Counted from the first letter of the stretch, positions 37,827 to 48,500 are shown. The stretch: DNA of 64,000 nucleotides from an uncultured bacterium (GCA_949288725.1 CASELF010000056.1:106245-170244); one strand, 5' to 3'. The notes: generated by a model from the letters alone, not told the origin. Numbers and translations are program-made.

Positions 37827-38174
37827 TTATTCAGCAGCTGTTTCTTCAGCAGACTTTTTAGCAGAAGTTCTGATTTTGGAAATCATAACTCTTGTATAAC
37901 CTTGTCTGTGACCTTGTTTTTTTCTGTATCCTTTTTTAGGTCTTTGTTTGTAAACGATAATTTTCTTTGCTCTGCCGTGTAAAACGATTTTACCTTCAGC
38001 ACTTGCGCCGGCAACATATGGTTGACCTACTTTAGATTTTTTACCGTTAACAATCATAACGATTTTGTCAAAAACTACTTTTGAATCTTTTTCGCCATCT
38101 AATAATTCAATATCAACGTAGCGACCTTCTTCTACTTGATACTGTTTTCCGCCAGTTTCGACTATTGCGTACAT
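37827..38174 (-). CDS. rplU: 50S ribosomal protein L21
   Basis: The 115-residue protein begins [17 protein letters not shown] and has the C-terminal [15 protein letters not shown] signature. I place the start at 38174 because AAAGGAAG lies upstream and it matches family N-termini; the 24-codon in-frame extension to 38246 is not supported. Confidence 0.97.
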   Translation of the reverse strand: MYAIVETGGKQYQVEEGRYVDIELLDGEKDSKVVFDKIVMIVNGKKSKVGQPYVAGASAEGKIVLHGRAKKIIVYKQRPKKGYRKKQGHRQGYTRVMISKIRTSAKKSAEETAAE

Positions 38175-38276
38175 CTTTTCTTCCTTTCGTTGCGGGTGTC
38201 GTAACCTTTGTGAGGTTTTATAAAACGATTGACCCATAGTAATCACATAATGTTATTATCTATCAGGCAAAAATCA

Positions 38277-38305
38277 TTGTCAAGAAGTTTTAAGAATTGT
38301 ATATC
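38277..38305 (+). promoter_or_regulatory. Candidate promoter of the mur-fts cluster
   Basis: TTGTCA (38277-38282) and TATATC (38300-38305) are 17 bases apart. Its predicted start would exclude the TTG at 38297 as the murF start. Confidence 0.4.
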
Positions 38306-38368
38306 CTCATAATTTTAATATTTATTAACGTTATGGTACTGTTATTTTGTTTGAAGTATTATAATCTT

Positions 38369-39706
38369 ATGATGTTTAAGAGGGAAGAATTAATTAAAGC
38401 TTCGGGAGCTGAAAGTTTAAAAGATGAATGCGCTGAATCTGTAGAATTTAGCATTTCGACAGATACTAGAACAATAAAAAAGGGTGATATATATTTGCCT
38501 TTAAAGGGTGAAACTTTTGATGGCGAGAATTTTATAGAAAATGCACTTGAATCAGGCGCAATAGGTTATTTCACAAGTCAAAACAGAATATATGAAAACG
38601 CAAAACTCATCTTAGGCGTAAAAGACACACTGAAGGCTTATCTAAATATCGCAAAATATTACAGAAAAAAGATTAATCCTATAACAGTTGCAATAACAGG
38701 AAGTTCAGGGAAAACGACAACAAAAGAAATGGTTTATTCTGTACTTTCACAAAAATTTAAGACTCAAAAAACTTTTTCAAACCACAACAACGAAATAGGA
38801 TTTTGTCAAACAGTATTAGGAATGGAACCTGATACGCAAGCCTTAATTGTTGAAATGGGAATGCGAGGATTTGGCGAAATTGAACTAATTTCAACACACT
38901 TGGAACCTGATTATGCAATTATAACAAACTCAGGCTCTGCTCATGTAGGAAGGCTTGGAAGCCTTGATAATATTGCAAAAGCAAAATGTGAAATTGCCCT
39001 GGGACTAAATAAAAAAGGAGCCCTAATTGCATTAGATCAAGAAATCATAAAAAAACATCTGAAATATGAAGGCGAAAAGATATATTATTCACTTAAAGAT
39101 GTAACTATTATAGAAAAATTACCATCCTATACAAAATTTGAATACAAAGGCTCAATATATGAGTTAAATGTTGAAGGTGATTACAATATAGAAAATTCCC
39201 TATCTGCAATAGAATTAGGATTAAAAATCGGATTAACAACAGAGCAAATCAAAGCGGGTTTACTATCATACCATCCGATAGAAAAGCGTTGGGAAGTTGA
39301 AAACATCAATGGAATAAAAATAATCAACGACAGTTACAATGCAAACCCAGATTCTATGAAAGCATCAGTTAAAACTTTTGTAGAACTTTATACAAATCCT
39401 GTAGTCATTTTAGGAAATATGGGCGAATTAGGTGAAAACGAAGCCTTATATCACAAGCAAGTAGGCGAATATCTTTCTACAATAAACAATAAAGCAAAAT
39501 ATTTAGTTGTAGGGAACTTAGCAAAAGAAATTGGTAAGGAACTTGAAAAAGCCGGACTTCAAGTAGAATTTTTTAATGATAACAAAGAAGTTTCAGAATA
39601 CATTTTATCAAATATTAACTCAGAAGAAACATTATTTTTAAAAGCATCACGCTCAATGAAATTTGAACAGATAATAGATTACATAAGAAAAGGGACAGAT
39701 AAATGA
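38369..39706 (+). CDS. murF: UDP-N-acetylmuramoyl-tripeptide--D-Ala-D-Ala ligase
   Basis: The protein has the Mur ligase ATP loop ITGSSGKTTTKEM, the NDSYNANPDSMKAS motif and the three-domain Mur layout. It adds D-Ala-D-Ala to the muropeptide precursor in the cytoplasm. The start is uncertain: tandem ATGs at 38369/38372 match other MurF N-termini (FKREELIKA), whereas an ATG at 38333 would add a hydrophobic segment. It overlaps mraY by four bases. Confidence 0.93.
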   Translation: MMFKREELIKASGAESLKDECAESVEFSISTDTRTIKKGDIYLPLKGETFDGENFIENALESGAIGYFTSQNRIYENAKLILGVKDTLKAYLNIAKYYRKKINPITVAITGSSGKTTTKEMVYSVLSQKFKTQKTFSNHNNEIGFCQTVLGMEPDTQALIVEMGMRGFGEIELISTHLEPDYAIITNSGSAHVGRLGSLDNIAKAKCEIALGLNKKGALIALDQEIIKKHLKYEGEKIYYSLKDVTIIEKLPSYTKFEYKGSIYELNVEGDYNIENSLSAIELGLKIGLTTEQIKAGLLSYHPIEKRWEVENINGIKIINDSYNANPDSMKASVKTFVELYTNPVVILGNMGELGENEALYHKQVGEYLSTINNKAKYLVVGNLAKEIGKELEKAGLQVEFFNDNKEVSEYILSNINSEETLFLKASRSMKFEQIIDYIRKGTDK

Positions 39707-40683
39707 TAATGGTAATGGTAGCATTCCTATTGGGAATGATTTTATGTATGTTATTCGGCGTACCGTATATTGATATGCTAAAGAAAAAAATGATAGGTCA
39801 ATATATAAAAGATGTTGCGCCTGAAAATCACGCAAAAAAACAAGGGACTCCAACAACCGGCGGTGTATTTATTATTGCGGCAATAATTTTAGCATCTGTT
39901 ACAACATTGTTACTGGCACAAAAAATGACAACACTTGCACTAATCACCTTGATAACTCTTGGTTTTTATACTTTTGCGGGATTTCAAGATGATTATATTA
40001 AAATCAAAGGCAAAGGTAATGACGGACTAACAGCAAAAGGCAAATTACTCAGACAAATAGCAATAGCATTGTTACCGACATTATTTTTAATAATGAACAA
40101 TCCGAGTGCTTGTACATTTACTATTAACAATTTTGTAATAGATATGAAATGGTTTTACCCGTTTTTCGCCATATTTATAATAACAGGGGCATCCAATGCT
40201 TATAATTTAACAGACGGATTAGACGGTTTGGCTGCAGGTTGCGGAGTTCCAGCGTTTATTGCATGTTCTTTAATTTCCTTATTTATGGGGGAAATTGAAT
40301 TAGCAATAATCTCAGCAACTGTTGCGGGAGCGTTACTTGGATTTTTAAAATATAACAAACCAAAAGCCGAGGTTTTTATGGGCGATACCGGTTCATTGGC
40401 TATAGGAGGGCTTTTGGGAACTCTTGCGGTATTAGGAAAATTTGAATTCTTACTAATCTTTATCGGCGGAGTTTTTGTAGTTGAAACATTATCAGTAATC
40501 ATACAAGTTACAAGTTTCAAAACAACAGGAAAAAGAGTTTTCAAAATGGCACCAATACATCATCATTTTGAACTGTTGGGATGGAATGAGAAAAAAGTTG
40601 TTATAGTATTTTCAATAATATCTTTATTATTGTCAATATTTGCAGTTGTGTTATTTGAATTATTCAGTAAAGGAATTATCTAA
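39703..40683 (+). CDS. mraY: Phospho-N-acetylmuramoyl-pentapeptide-transferase
   Basis: The 326-residue membrane protein makes lipid I. Family motifs are visible: FAGFQDDYIKIKG (Asp pair), NAYNLTDGLDGLAAG, MGDTGSLAIGG and HHHFELLGW. About ten membrane segments are predictable. It starts in an ATGA overlap with murF and shares one base with murD. Confidence 0.96.
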   Translation: MIMVMVAFLLGMILCMLFGVPYIDMLKKKMIGQYIKDVAPENHAKKQGTPTTGGVFIIAAIILASVTTLLLAQKMTTLALITLITLGFYTFAGFQDDYIKIKGKGNDGLTAKGKLLRQIAIALLPTLFLIMNNPSACTFTINNFVIDMKWFYPFFAIFIITGASNAYNLTDGLDGLAAGCGVPAFIACSLISLFMGEIELAIISATVAGALLGFLKYNKPKAEVFMGDTGSLAIGGLLGTLAVLGKFEFLLIFIGGVFVVETLSVIIQVTSFKTTGKRVFKMAPIHHHFELLGWNEKKVVIVFSIISLLLSIFAVVLFELFSKGII

Positions 40684-42026
40684 TGAGTATTGCAGGGAAA
40701 AAAGTTCTAGTTTTAGGACTATCAAAAAGTGGAATTGCGGCTGCTAAATTTGCAAAAAAGCACGGCGCAATTGTGTATTTATCAGAAGGCAAATTTGTAG
40801 AAGAAGAAAATCAATATAAAGTTGAGGATTTAAAAAGTTGCGGAATATTTGTAGAATATGGTTCGCACTCAGACGAGTTTATTGACAATGCAGAACTTGT
40901 AATAACCAGTCCGGGAATTCCACCGCACAGTGAAATTATCCAAAGAATAAAAAGCAAAAATATTCCGGTAATTTCAGAATTAGAACTTGCATATAGAGAA
41001 TGCGATATTCCATTCATAATAATTACCGGAACAAACGGAAAAACAACAACAACAGCATTAACAGAACATATATTAGCAAAAACACTAAAAGTTAAGGCTT
41101 GCGGAAATATTGGTCAACCGCCATGCAATATTGCAGATGAAAACCTTGATTATTTTGTATGCGAAGCAAGTTCCTTCCAACTTGCAATGAGTCCTTCACT
41201 TAAACCATTCATATCAGTATGGACAAACTTTACTCCTGATCATATAGATTGGCATCAGGGACTTGAAAACTACTTTAATGCAAAAGCAAAAATCTTCCTT
41301 GAGCCACAGGCTCCGCAATATAGTGTACTTAATGCAAAAGATGAAAAATTATTAGAATTTTCAAAAAAAGCCAAAGGCACAATTTTTATGTTTGCTAAAA
41401 ATATCGGCGATAACTGCTGCTATGAAGAAAACGGAATGATTATATTTAAAAAAGATGGGAAATGTGAAAATATAATCTCAATTAAAGAATGTCCATTATT
41501 AGGCGAACATAACTACCAAAATATAATGTGCGCAATAATTTGTGCAAAATTAGCAGGCTTAAATAACGATGTAATAAAACAAGCCATTATGGAATTTAAG
41601 GCACCAGCACATAGACTTGAAAAAATTATTGAAAAAGATGGAATAACATTTTATAATGATTCCAAAGCAACTAATCCTGAAGCTGCAATTGTTGCCATAA
41701 ATTCATTTAACAATACAAATGTAGCTTTAATTGCAGGCGGGAGAGATAAAAATACTGACTTGAGTGAATTTTGTGAAGCCGTAAAAAAACATATTAAAAC
41801 AGTAATTCTAATAGGTGAAGCAACAGACAGATTTGAAAAGAACCTGAAAGAGAGCGGATTTACAAATATCATACGAGAAACTTCACTACAAAGTGCAATA
41901 GATAAAGGTATAGAACTAAAACCTGATGTAGTATTATTATCACCGGCTTGCGCAAGTTTCGATATGTTTAACAGTTATGAACATAGGGGAGAAGTATTCA
42001 GAGAATATGTCTTATCGAGAGTATAA
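40683..42026 (+). CDS. murD: UDP-N-acetylmuramoyl-alanine--D-glutamate ligase
   Basis: The 447-residue Mur ligase has the N-terminal VLGLSKSGIAAAKFA nucleotide-like fold, ITGTNGKTTTTALTE (ATP loop), and NDSKATNPEAA. It adds D-Glu to UDP-MurNAc-Ala. The ftsW/rodA start lies inside its last codons. Confidence 0.96.
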   Translation: MSIAGKKVLVLGLSKSGIAAAKFAKKHGAIVYLSEGKFVEEENQYKVEDLKSCGIFVEYGSHSDEFIDNAELVITSPGIPPHSEIIQRIKSKNIPVISELELAYRECDIPFIIITGTNGKTTTTALTEHILAKTLKVKACGNIGQPPCNIADENLDYFVCEASSFQLAMSPSLKPFISVWTNFTPDHIDWHQGLENYFNAKAKIFLEPQAPQYSVLNAKDEKLLEFSKKAKGTIFMFAKNIGDNCCYEENGMIIFKKDGKCENIISIKECPLLGEHNYQNIMCAIICAKLAGLNNDVIKQAIMEFKAPAHRLEKIIEKDGITFYNDSKATNPEAAIVAINSFNNTNVALIAGGRDKNTDLSEFCEAVKKHIKTVILIGEATDRFEKNLKESGFTNIIRETSLQSAIDKGIELKPDVVLLSPACASFDMFNSYEHRGEVFREYVLSRV

Positions 42027-43215
42027 ATCTCCGCAACGACAAAGCAGAGAAAGAAGAGAAAACAGAAGACAACATTATAACAAATCAGGAGTTATTGTGA
42101 CGGCTCCTGATAGGCAATTGCTTGTAATTGTTTCATTCTTAGTTATCATTGGCATATTAGCAATTTTTTCAGCCACTGCACCGAAATGCCAGCGTGAAGG
42201 TATTTGGCTTATGACCACTGCATTTAAGCAAAGTGTTTATGCTATTGGCGGTTGCTTTGCTATGCTTTTCTTCTCAAGATTTGATTATAAACACTTGGAA
42301 AAATTTAATACAAAATTTTTGTATATAGTAATTAGTTTATTGTTAATACTTCAATTCACCCCATTAGGCGTAGTAATAAATGGCGCCAAAAGATGGATAA
42401 ACTTGGGATTTATGCAATTACAGCCATCTGAATTGGCAAAACCATTATTTTGTATGCTATTGGCATCTATGTTCAAGGACAAAATTGACCTTGGAATTTT
42501 TAAACGCTACGGAACAAAGTATATTATTCCAATGATAATAGTACTGGGGATAATATTTAAACAGCCGAATTTAAGTATGGTACTTATTTTGGTTGCAACT
42601 ATCGGGACTTTATATATAGTGGCACAAGGCCCATGGCTACCTGTGTATATACTTGGAGGAGTCGGTGGAGTCGGAGCGTTATCTTTCTTGCCTAAATTAC
42701 TGCAAGGATACCAGATGGATAGAATAAATATTTGGCTAAATCCGGGTAGTGATGCATTAGGAAAAGGTTATAATATTATACAATCTTTGATAGCCTTTGC
42801 CTCCGGCGGGCTTATGGGAACTGGTTACGGAAGTTCTATTCAAAAACTAGCGTATTTACCTGAATGTCATACAGATTTTATTTTCGCAATAATAGCAGAA
42901 GAATTTGGACTTTTGGGATGCTTGTTTATAGCCGGTTTGTTTGTTGCACTTGTTAATAGAGGAATGTGGATTGCCAAAAGATGTCCTGATATGTACGGAA
43001 AACTTCTTGCAATCGGTATAACATTTATTTTCGGCCTACAAGCATTTTTCAATATGGCAGTTGCAAGTTCACTAATCCCCGTAACCGGTGTAACATTACC
43101 ATTTATCAGTTATGGTGGTACATCAATTATTGTATCACTTGCTATGGTTGGAATTTTATTAAATATATCAAGACAGAGAATTAAGAGACTGGGAACTCAA
43201 AATAATGAACAATAA
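42007..43215 (+). CDS. ftsW: FtsW/RodA-family SEDS peptidoglycan glycosyltransferase
   Basis: The protein of about 402 residues has a basic, Arg-rich cytoplasmic N-terminus (YREYKSPQRQSRERRENRR) and about ten membrane segments. SEDS motifs are visible: NGAKRWINLG, LQPSELAKP and the C-terminal PFISYGGTSI. The place between murD and murG favours FtsW. The ATG at 42007 overlaps murD; an alternative ATG at 41977 adds ten residues. Confidence 0.9.
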   Translation: MSYREYKSPQRQSRERRENRRQHYNKSGVIVTAPDRQLLVIVSFLVIIGILAIFSATAPKCQREGIWLMTTAFKQSVYAIGGCFAMLFFSRFDYKHLEKFNTKFLYIVISLLLILQFTPLGVVINGAKRWINLGFMQLQPSELAKPLFCMLLASMFKDKIDLGIFKRYGTKYIIPMIIVLGIIFKQPNLSMVLILVATIGTLYIVAQGPWLPVYILGGVGGVGALSFLPKLLQGYQMDRINIWLNPGSDALGKGYNIIQSLIAFASGGLMGTGYGSSIQKLAYLPECHTDFIFAIIAEEFGLLGCLFIAGLFVALVNRGMWIAKRCPDMYGKLLAIGITFIFGLQAFFNMAVASSLIPVTGVTLPFISYGGTSIIVSLAMVGILLNISRQRIKRLGTQNNEQ

Positions 43216-44311
43216 AACTTTTTTTATCACCGGAGGTGGAACCGGCGGACATATTTATCCGGCAATCGCAGTTGCCGATGAGTTATTGAAAAGAGAAAAC
43301 ACTAATAAAATATATTACATTGGAAATCCTAATAATTTAGAATATTCAATTGTTAAAGATAAAAATTATGAATTTTTGCCTGTTATCTCATCAGGAATGC
43401 CAAGAAAAATTGGATTTGCATTAGTCAAATGGTCAATGCAAATGTTTCACGCATTCATAAATTGTTGCTCATACATAAAAAAATACAAACCTGATGTAAT
43501 CTTTGGAACAGGAGGTTATGTATCAGCACCTGTACTTATGGCAGGAATAGTTATGAAAGTTCCGTTTGTAATGCACGATTGCGATGCAAACCCCGGACTT
43601 GTAACACGAGAATTAGCCCCGTATGCGAAAAGTGTATCTATTGCATTTGAAGAAGCCAAAAACAAATTAAATAACCCACACTGTATTCTAAATGGCAATC
43701 CGATAAGGCATGAATTTTCAACACTAACAAAAGAACAAGCAAGAATAAATTTAGGACTTGAAAACAAATTAACTCTTTGTATTATGGGCGGCTCACAAGG
43801 CGCAAAAACAATCAATGACGCCTCTGTAGAAATTTTGCAAGAACTTACTCAAAAGTATAACCTGCAAGTAATTTTCCAAACAGGCAAAAAGAACTTTGAA
43901 GATGTTACGAAAAAGTTAAAAGACATTTACCCCAATTATGAAAATGATAAAAACTTAATTGTAAGACCTTATTTTGAAGATATGGTAACTGTTTTGAAAG
44001 CCTCTGACATTGCAATTTCAAGAGCAGGCTCATTAAGTATTTCTGAACTTTGTGCAAGTGGAATTGCACCGATTTTTGTACCTTATCCATACGCAGCAGC
44101 AGACCACCAAAGAAAAAATGCTAAAAATATTGTTGCTCAAAATGCCGGATTATACATCGAAGATTCAGAAGTCACTTCCAAAACTTTATTAGAACTTATT
44201 AAATCTTTAGTTGAAAATCCTGACAAATTGCATCAAATACAGCAAGCATCATTAAATCTTGCGAAATTCGACGGAATTCAAAACATTGTTAAACAAATTT
44301 TAGAAGTTTAA
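43205..44311 (+). CDS. murG: UDP-GlcNAc:lipid I N-acetylglucosaminyltransferase
   Basis: The 368-residue GT28 enzyme makes lipid II at the inner membrane face. It has GGGTGGHIYPAIAVADEL, GTGGYVSAPV and the GGSQGAKTIND block. It overlaps ftsW by 11 bases. Its stop overlaps the convergent M16 peptidase gene by four bases, with no terminator between them. murE, murC and ftsZ do not follow, so the cluster is partial. Confidence 0.96.
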   Translation: MNNKTFFITGGGTGGHIYPAIAVADELLKRENTNKIYYIGNPNNLEYSIVKDKNYEFLPVISSGMPRKIGFALVKWSMQMFHAFINCCSYIKKYKPDVIFGTGGYVSAPVLMAGIVMKVPFVMHDCDANPGLVTRELAPYAKSVSIAFEEAKNKLNNPHCILNGNPIRHEFSTLTKEQARINLGLENKLTLCIMGGSQGAKTINDASVEILQELTQKYNLQVIFQTGKKNFEDVTKKLKDIYPNYENDKNLIVRPYFEDMVTVLKASDIAISRAGSLSISELCASGIAPIFVPYPYAAADHQRKNAKNIVAQNAGLYIEDSEVTSKTLLELIKSLVENPDKLHQIQQASLNLAKFDGIQNIVKQILEV

Positions 44312-47145
44312 CCTTCTAGACTTTTCAAATATTCATCATTTGCATTCAAAGTATCCTTTGTTGCTGTGATTGAATATATTGGCTTTGAATTGAAAATATT
44401 TCTTGCTGCATTATAAATATCATCTGCAGTTATAGAATCAATCATTTCAAGTTTCTTATTATAAAAATCAATTCCATAATATGTATTATTTGAATCACTC
44501 AACATTATATTTTTATCAAGATTTGTTTCCGCAGAATTTAATAAACCTGACTTCAACTGTTTTTTCGCAGCTTCCAGTTCTTCTTCAGAAACTTTTTCGG
44601 TTGTTATTCTTTTAATATTTTCATTAAATCCATCAATAGATTTTTTAATATTATCAAAAGTTTTCTCGCCTGTTTCTTGGTTTTCGGTAGTAGTTGTGAT
44701 ATTCATGGTGAAAACGCCCATATCACCTTCGTATCTGTAATCTGAATTTACAGAATATGCAAGATGTCTTGATTCTCTCAAATCAGTGAACAATCTTGAG
44801 GAAGGAGAACCTCCAAGAATTTCATTCAACAAACTTACTGTAGTTATATCTTTTAAGTTTTTGCTTCGTTTAAAAGTAAAACCTTCAACTATTTTTGCAG
44901 AATTTTTCTTATGAACATCTGTACATACAATTGTTTTGTCTACAGGCTTATAACGTTTCTCAACAGAAAGATCTTTTGGTTGAACTTTATTATACGCACC
45001 TAAAGAATTAAATACTTCTTGCTTTAATTCCGGATGTTTTGAAAACGGCGCAGTTACAGTAACAGTACCGGCACCTTTTACAAAAATCTCATTATAAAAG
45101 TTTTTAACATCATCCACTGTAATAGATTTTAAACTTTCCAGTTTATCATTAGCAGTAAATTCCATTGGAGTACCTTTATAAACAATTTTATCAAACTTGT
45201 CATATGGAGATACTTCATGTTGAGAATACAAATCTCTTAATCTTTCTACCGCAGAATTAAATGATTTTTCATCAAGCTTAGGATTTTTTATTCTATCATT
45301 AAAAAGTTCCAGAGCAACTTTCATATTATTTGCCGGAAAATCAGCAGACAAAATCAAACCATAATCCCCTGCAGACAAATTAGAATCTATGCCATAATAA
45401 TCTGCCAAGCGATTTTGCTCTGTATTAGATTTTGTATAAGTACCTTCATTTTCAAAAATATCTGCAAGTATATCTGCAACAGCAGCCTTTTTAGGTGTCC
45501 AAGTTTTTTCCTGCAAATTGAATTCATATTGAACATTATCAGAATTTGAATCCCTGCAAATAACTTCAAAATTATTACTTGTTTTATAAGTTTTTACTTG
45601 AGCAGTATCTATTGGAGTTTTTTTATTACGAGCACCAAACGAAATATTTTTTGCGGTTTTATAATTGTTCGAAATTTTATCCTTTTGTGCAAAAGACGGA
45701 TGAACAACTGTTAGAGCAGCCTTATTCAAATCAAAATATTTTCTTGCAGTATTCATAATATCATCAGCCGTCATTTCATCAATAATTTTGTTGAAATTTT
45801 TAACTTGCTCAATATTATCATTTAACAAAGAGGTTCCGATAAGATTATTTATAGATGCAGAACTTTCAAAAATCTGATTATTTACTTTTTTCAAACTGTT
45901 TTTAACCGCGGTTAATTCTTCTTCAGTTGGCGGGGTTTGTGTGAGTTTATAAAGAGTCGAATATAACTCTTTTATAAGTTTTTCTGATTTATCCTCAGAA
46001 ACATTTGTCGCAACAAGAAGAAGGGATTTTTCATCAGGGTTTGAACTTAATCTTTCTGTAGAAATACCAATTCCTGTACCATATTTTTTCTCTAAAGGAG
46101 AAAATCTTGAATTATATAATCCGCCTGCCAAATAGCCTAAAGCTCGCATATATACTTTATCTTTTGCATTATTATTTTCAGGTCCGACAAATCCCAAGAA
46201 AATTGTTGTATTATCACTGTCTGTTTTATTTGAAATTATATCCTGACGAACAGCCTTATTTGTTGGTGTCATTTTTTCAAATTTACGTGACTGAGTTGGA
46301 GTTTTGGTAGAATTAAAATATTTTGACACCAATGACATTGTTTTTTGTGGGTCAACTTCTCCTGTTATAACAGTCACCATATTAGCAGGGTAATAATTGT
46401 TATTAAAATAATTTACAACATCATCTCTGGTTAAAGAATTAATATTATCCGTTGTCCCCGCAATCAAGTCCAAAGATGAAGATTTTACATTAAAAAGATT
46501 TTTTATTGTTTGAGAAAAACCAATATTTTCATCTTCTGAAACGCATATATTTATTTCTTCATTTACAATTTTCTTTTCTTTTTCCAATTTATCCAACAAA
46601 AATTTTGGAGATTGAATCATGCCTGCATGCAGTTTAATTTGTTCTTCTTCGTCTGTATCTTCCAACAAATTAGATTTTATATAGTAATCGGTTTTGTCAA
46701 AAGAAGTCGAAGCATTTGTATCTGCACCCATTCTATTAACTTCATCAAAGAAAACTTTATCGCCTAAATCATCTGAACCATTAAAAAGATTATGTTCAAT
46801 ATAATGACTTATTCCGCGAAGATTATCCGGTTCATTGAAAGATCCTGTATTTATATACGTTTTTATAACTGTAGGACCATCTTTAGGTACAATAACAACT
46901 CTTTGACCGTTTGCTAATTTATAACAATGTGCTGTGATATCATCTGTAAATTTGATATCTTCAACATGTGAATAATTGATTGGTACTCTTACGTTTAAAT
47001 TTGGAGCAGGATAAGAAACATTATTAACACTTTCTGCTTGCTGTTTTTCAACATTAGAAGAAGCATTCACTTGTCCATTTTGTCCAAAAGCCTGCTTATT
47101 CGCAATAATATTATTAGGATATAAATAATTTGATGTTATCTTCAT
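44308..47145 (-). CDS. M16-family zinc metallopeptidase (pitrilysin-like)
   Basis: The 945-residue protein has the inverted zinc motif H114-x2-E117-H118 in GISHYIEHN and a downstream NEEIN Glu. Four M16 domains are apparent: two in the N-terminal half and two in the C-terminal half. No signal peptide is visible, but the N-terminus carries NKQAFGQN (Phe20), like several proteins nearby. A second NISFGARNKK lies near residue 500, between the halves. It may be exported by an unknown route or act in the cytoplasm. Confidence 0.88.
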   Translation of the reverse strand: MKITSNYLYPNNIIANKQAFGQNGQVNASSNVEKQQAESVNNVSYPAPNLNVRVPINYSHVEDIKFTDDITAHCYKLANGQRVVIVPKDGPTVIKTYINTGSFNEPDNLRGISHYIEHNLFNGSDDLGDKVFFDEVNRMGADTNASTSFDKTDYYIKSNLLEDTDEEEQIKLHAGMIQSPKFLLDKLEKEKKIVNEEINICVSEDENIGFSQTIKNLFNVKSSSLDLIAGTTDNINSLTRDDVVNYFNNNYYPANMVTVITGEVDPQKTMSLVSKYFNSTKTPTQSRKFEKMTPTNKAVRQDIISNKTDSDNTTIFLGFVGPENNNAKDKVYMRALGYLAGGLYNSRFSPLEKKYGTGIGISTERLSSNPDEKSLLLVATNVSEDKSEKLIKELYSTLYKLTQTPPTEEELTAVKNSLKKVNNQIFESSASINNLIGTSLLNDNIEQVKNFNKIIDEMTADDIMNTARKYFDLNKAALTVVHPSFAQKDKISNNYKTAKNISFGARNKKTPIDTAQVKTYKTSNNFEVICRDSNSDNVQYEFNLQEKTWTPKKAAVADILADIFENEGTYTKSNTEQNRLADYYGIDSNLSAGDYGLILSADFPANNMKVALELFNDRIKNPKLDEKSFNSAVERLRDLYSQHEVSPYDKFDKIVYKGTPMEFTANDKLESLKSITVDDVKNFYNEIFVKGAGTVTVTAPFSKHPELKQEVFNSLGAYNKVQPKDLSVEKRYKPVDKTIVCTDVHKKNSAKIVEGFTFKRSKNLKDITTVSLLNEILGGSPSSRLFTDLRESRHLAYSVNSDYRYEGDMGVFTMNITTTTENQETGEKTFDNIKKSIDGFNENIKRITTEKVSEEELEAAKKQLKSGLLNSAETNLDKNIMLSDSNNTYYGIDFYNKKLEMIDSITADDIYNAARNIFNSKPIYSITATKDTLNANDEYLKSLEG

Positions 47146-47226
47146 ATAATCTACCTATATATTATAAAAAGTATTTATTTAGAAATTTGCGTTTTTCATA
47201 AATTAATTTTAACATAGGTTAATAAT

Positions 47227-47263
47227 AAAAAAACTGTTAATTCTAAGAATTAACAGTTTTTTT
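47227..47263 (-). terminator. Terminator of the RelA/SpoT-like gene
   Basis: A 17-bp stem (47227-47243 with 47247-47263) with a 3-base loop begins after the minus-strand stop and runs into T7. Confidence 0.88.
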
Positions 47264-47267
47264 TCGA

Positions 47268-48407
47268 TTATGCCTGTTTACGGCTGCCCATATATTCACA
47301 TGTATCTTTTAATTTTTGAATATTTGCAAAATCCAACTCTTTAGGTAGAGAATATGGAATTGGTAAGAAGTAATCTTTTCCTAATGCTGCTCTCTTTGGA
47401 TGTTTCGGTGGAATTTGACGAGCATGTGCGTATGAATCCCTTATGTACCTATCCAAAGTTGCAACTTGGAAATCATCCAATTTTTCATAACTTACTTTAC
47501 CTGTTGCCTTATCTACTTTGGTTTTACCCATTACCCTATTCAATAATGCTTCAATAGGTTTATATTTATCATCTACAGCTTTTGTGCAACGTTTTTTATA
47601 GAAGAAATCTTCAATTTCTTTAACTCGTTCCATATCACGTCCCATCATCTGTATTTCTGCATACTTACCACTTGGCAATTCTACTGTCATATGAACGGCA
47701 GTATAACCTGATTCACGTGTTTTGCTGGATATTTCAGGATATAAATTAGCCTTGTGACATGCAAGTTCAAAATTATCTAAAGTTCTTTTTGATACATAAC
47801 TATCTCTTGGTGTCATACGATAGTTTTCAACTTCTAATACTCTTAATTTTCCTGAAACTACCATTTTACCAAGTTCTTTAAATACTTTATCAAAATCATT
47901 TTGTGATGAACTTTTCAAAACGATACGAATACCAACAACATCACCCATTTTGAAAATTTCCTTCTTTTGGTTTAATTTTCTAGGTGATACTTTTTGAAGA
48001 ATTGATGCCGGTTTTTTCACACGACCATGAATACCCAATTCTCCCCTTAAAACAGGTAAATCAGGATTTGAATCACTTTCAATTACACTTTTAAGACCTC
48101 TTTTTAAATCAGCCTTAAATTTTTTCAAATCTTCTTGACATTCACTGTTAATATCTTTACCAACCTGATATGATATTTTATCTGATTTATCAGAAGCATC
48201 AAGGGTTTTTGCTTTTGAAAAATCTTCTTCAGCCTCTTCTACAACCTTACTTTTCTTTCGTGAACCAAATGATACACAATCCTGAGCCAAAGGAGCCAAA
48301 TTTGTATTTTTAAAATTCATCTTATAAAAGTTATTTTGACTATTTGCATTTGAATAACTCTTTGCAGGGGTTAACCTGAAATTTATTGGGGTAAGTAATA
48401 TATCCAT
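47268..48407 (-). CDS. RelA/SpoT-domain protein with an F-G signature N-terminus
   Basis: The 379-residue protein has a RelA/SpoT nucleotidyltransferase-like core: GDVVGIRIVL, then ESGYTAVHMTVELPSGKYAE followed by IQMMGRDM. It lacks HD, TGS and ACT domains, so it resembles small alarmone synthetases or toxSAS proteins. The first 50 residues are Asn/Ser-rich and end in DCVSFGSRKK (Phe47). The gene is monocistronic with a strong terminator. Whether it makes (p)ppGpp or modifies another target is not readable. Confidence 0.75.
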   Translation of the reverse strand: MDILLTPINFRLTPAKSYSNANSQNNFYKMNFKNTNLAPLAQDCVSFGSRKKSKVVEEAEEDFSKAKTLDASDKSDKISYQVGKDINSECQEDLKKFKADLKRGLKSVIESDSNPDLPVLRGELGIHGRVKKPASILQKVSPRKLNQKKEIFKMGDVVGIRIVLKSSSQNDFDKVFKELGKMVVSGKLRVLEVENYRMTPRDSYVSKRTLDNFELACHKANLYPEISSKTRESGYTAVHMTVELPSGKYAEIQMMGRDMERVKEIEDFFYKKRCTKAVDDKYKPIEALLNRVMGKTKVDKATGKVSYEKLDDFQVATLDRYIRDSYAHARQIPPKHPKRAALGKDYFLPIPYSLPKELDFANIQKLKDTCEYMGSRKQA

Positions 48408-48500
48408 TTATTTCTACCTTTCTTTGACTGTTACAAAACATATCAATAAAATTTTTTGCTAGTAAGAAGTTATTATTTTTAAATTTTGTTACATAAATAT

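Noticed and set aside
38175..38246. 24-residue extension of L21
   Set aside because: Family alignment and AAAGGAAG support the start at 38174; the extension reads through the leader.
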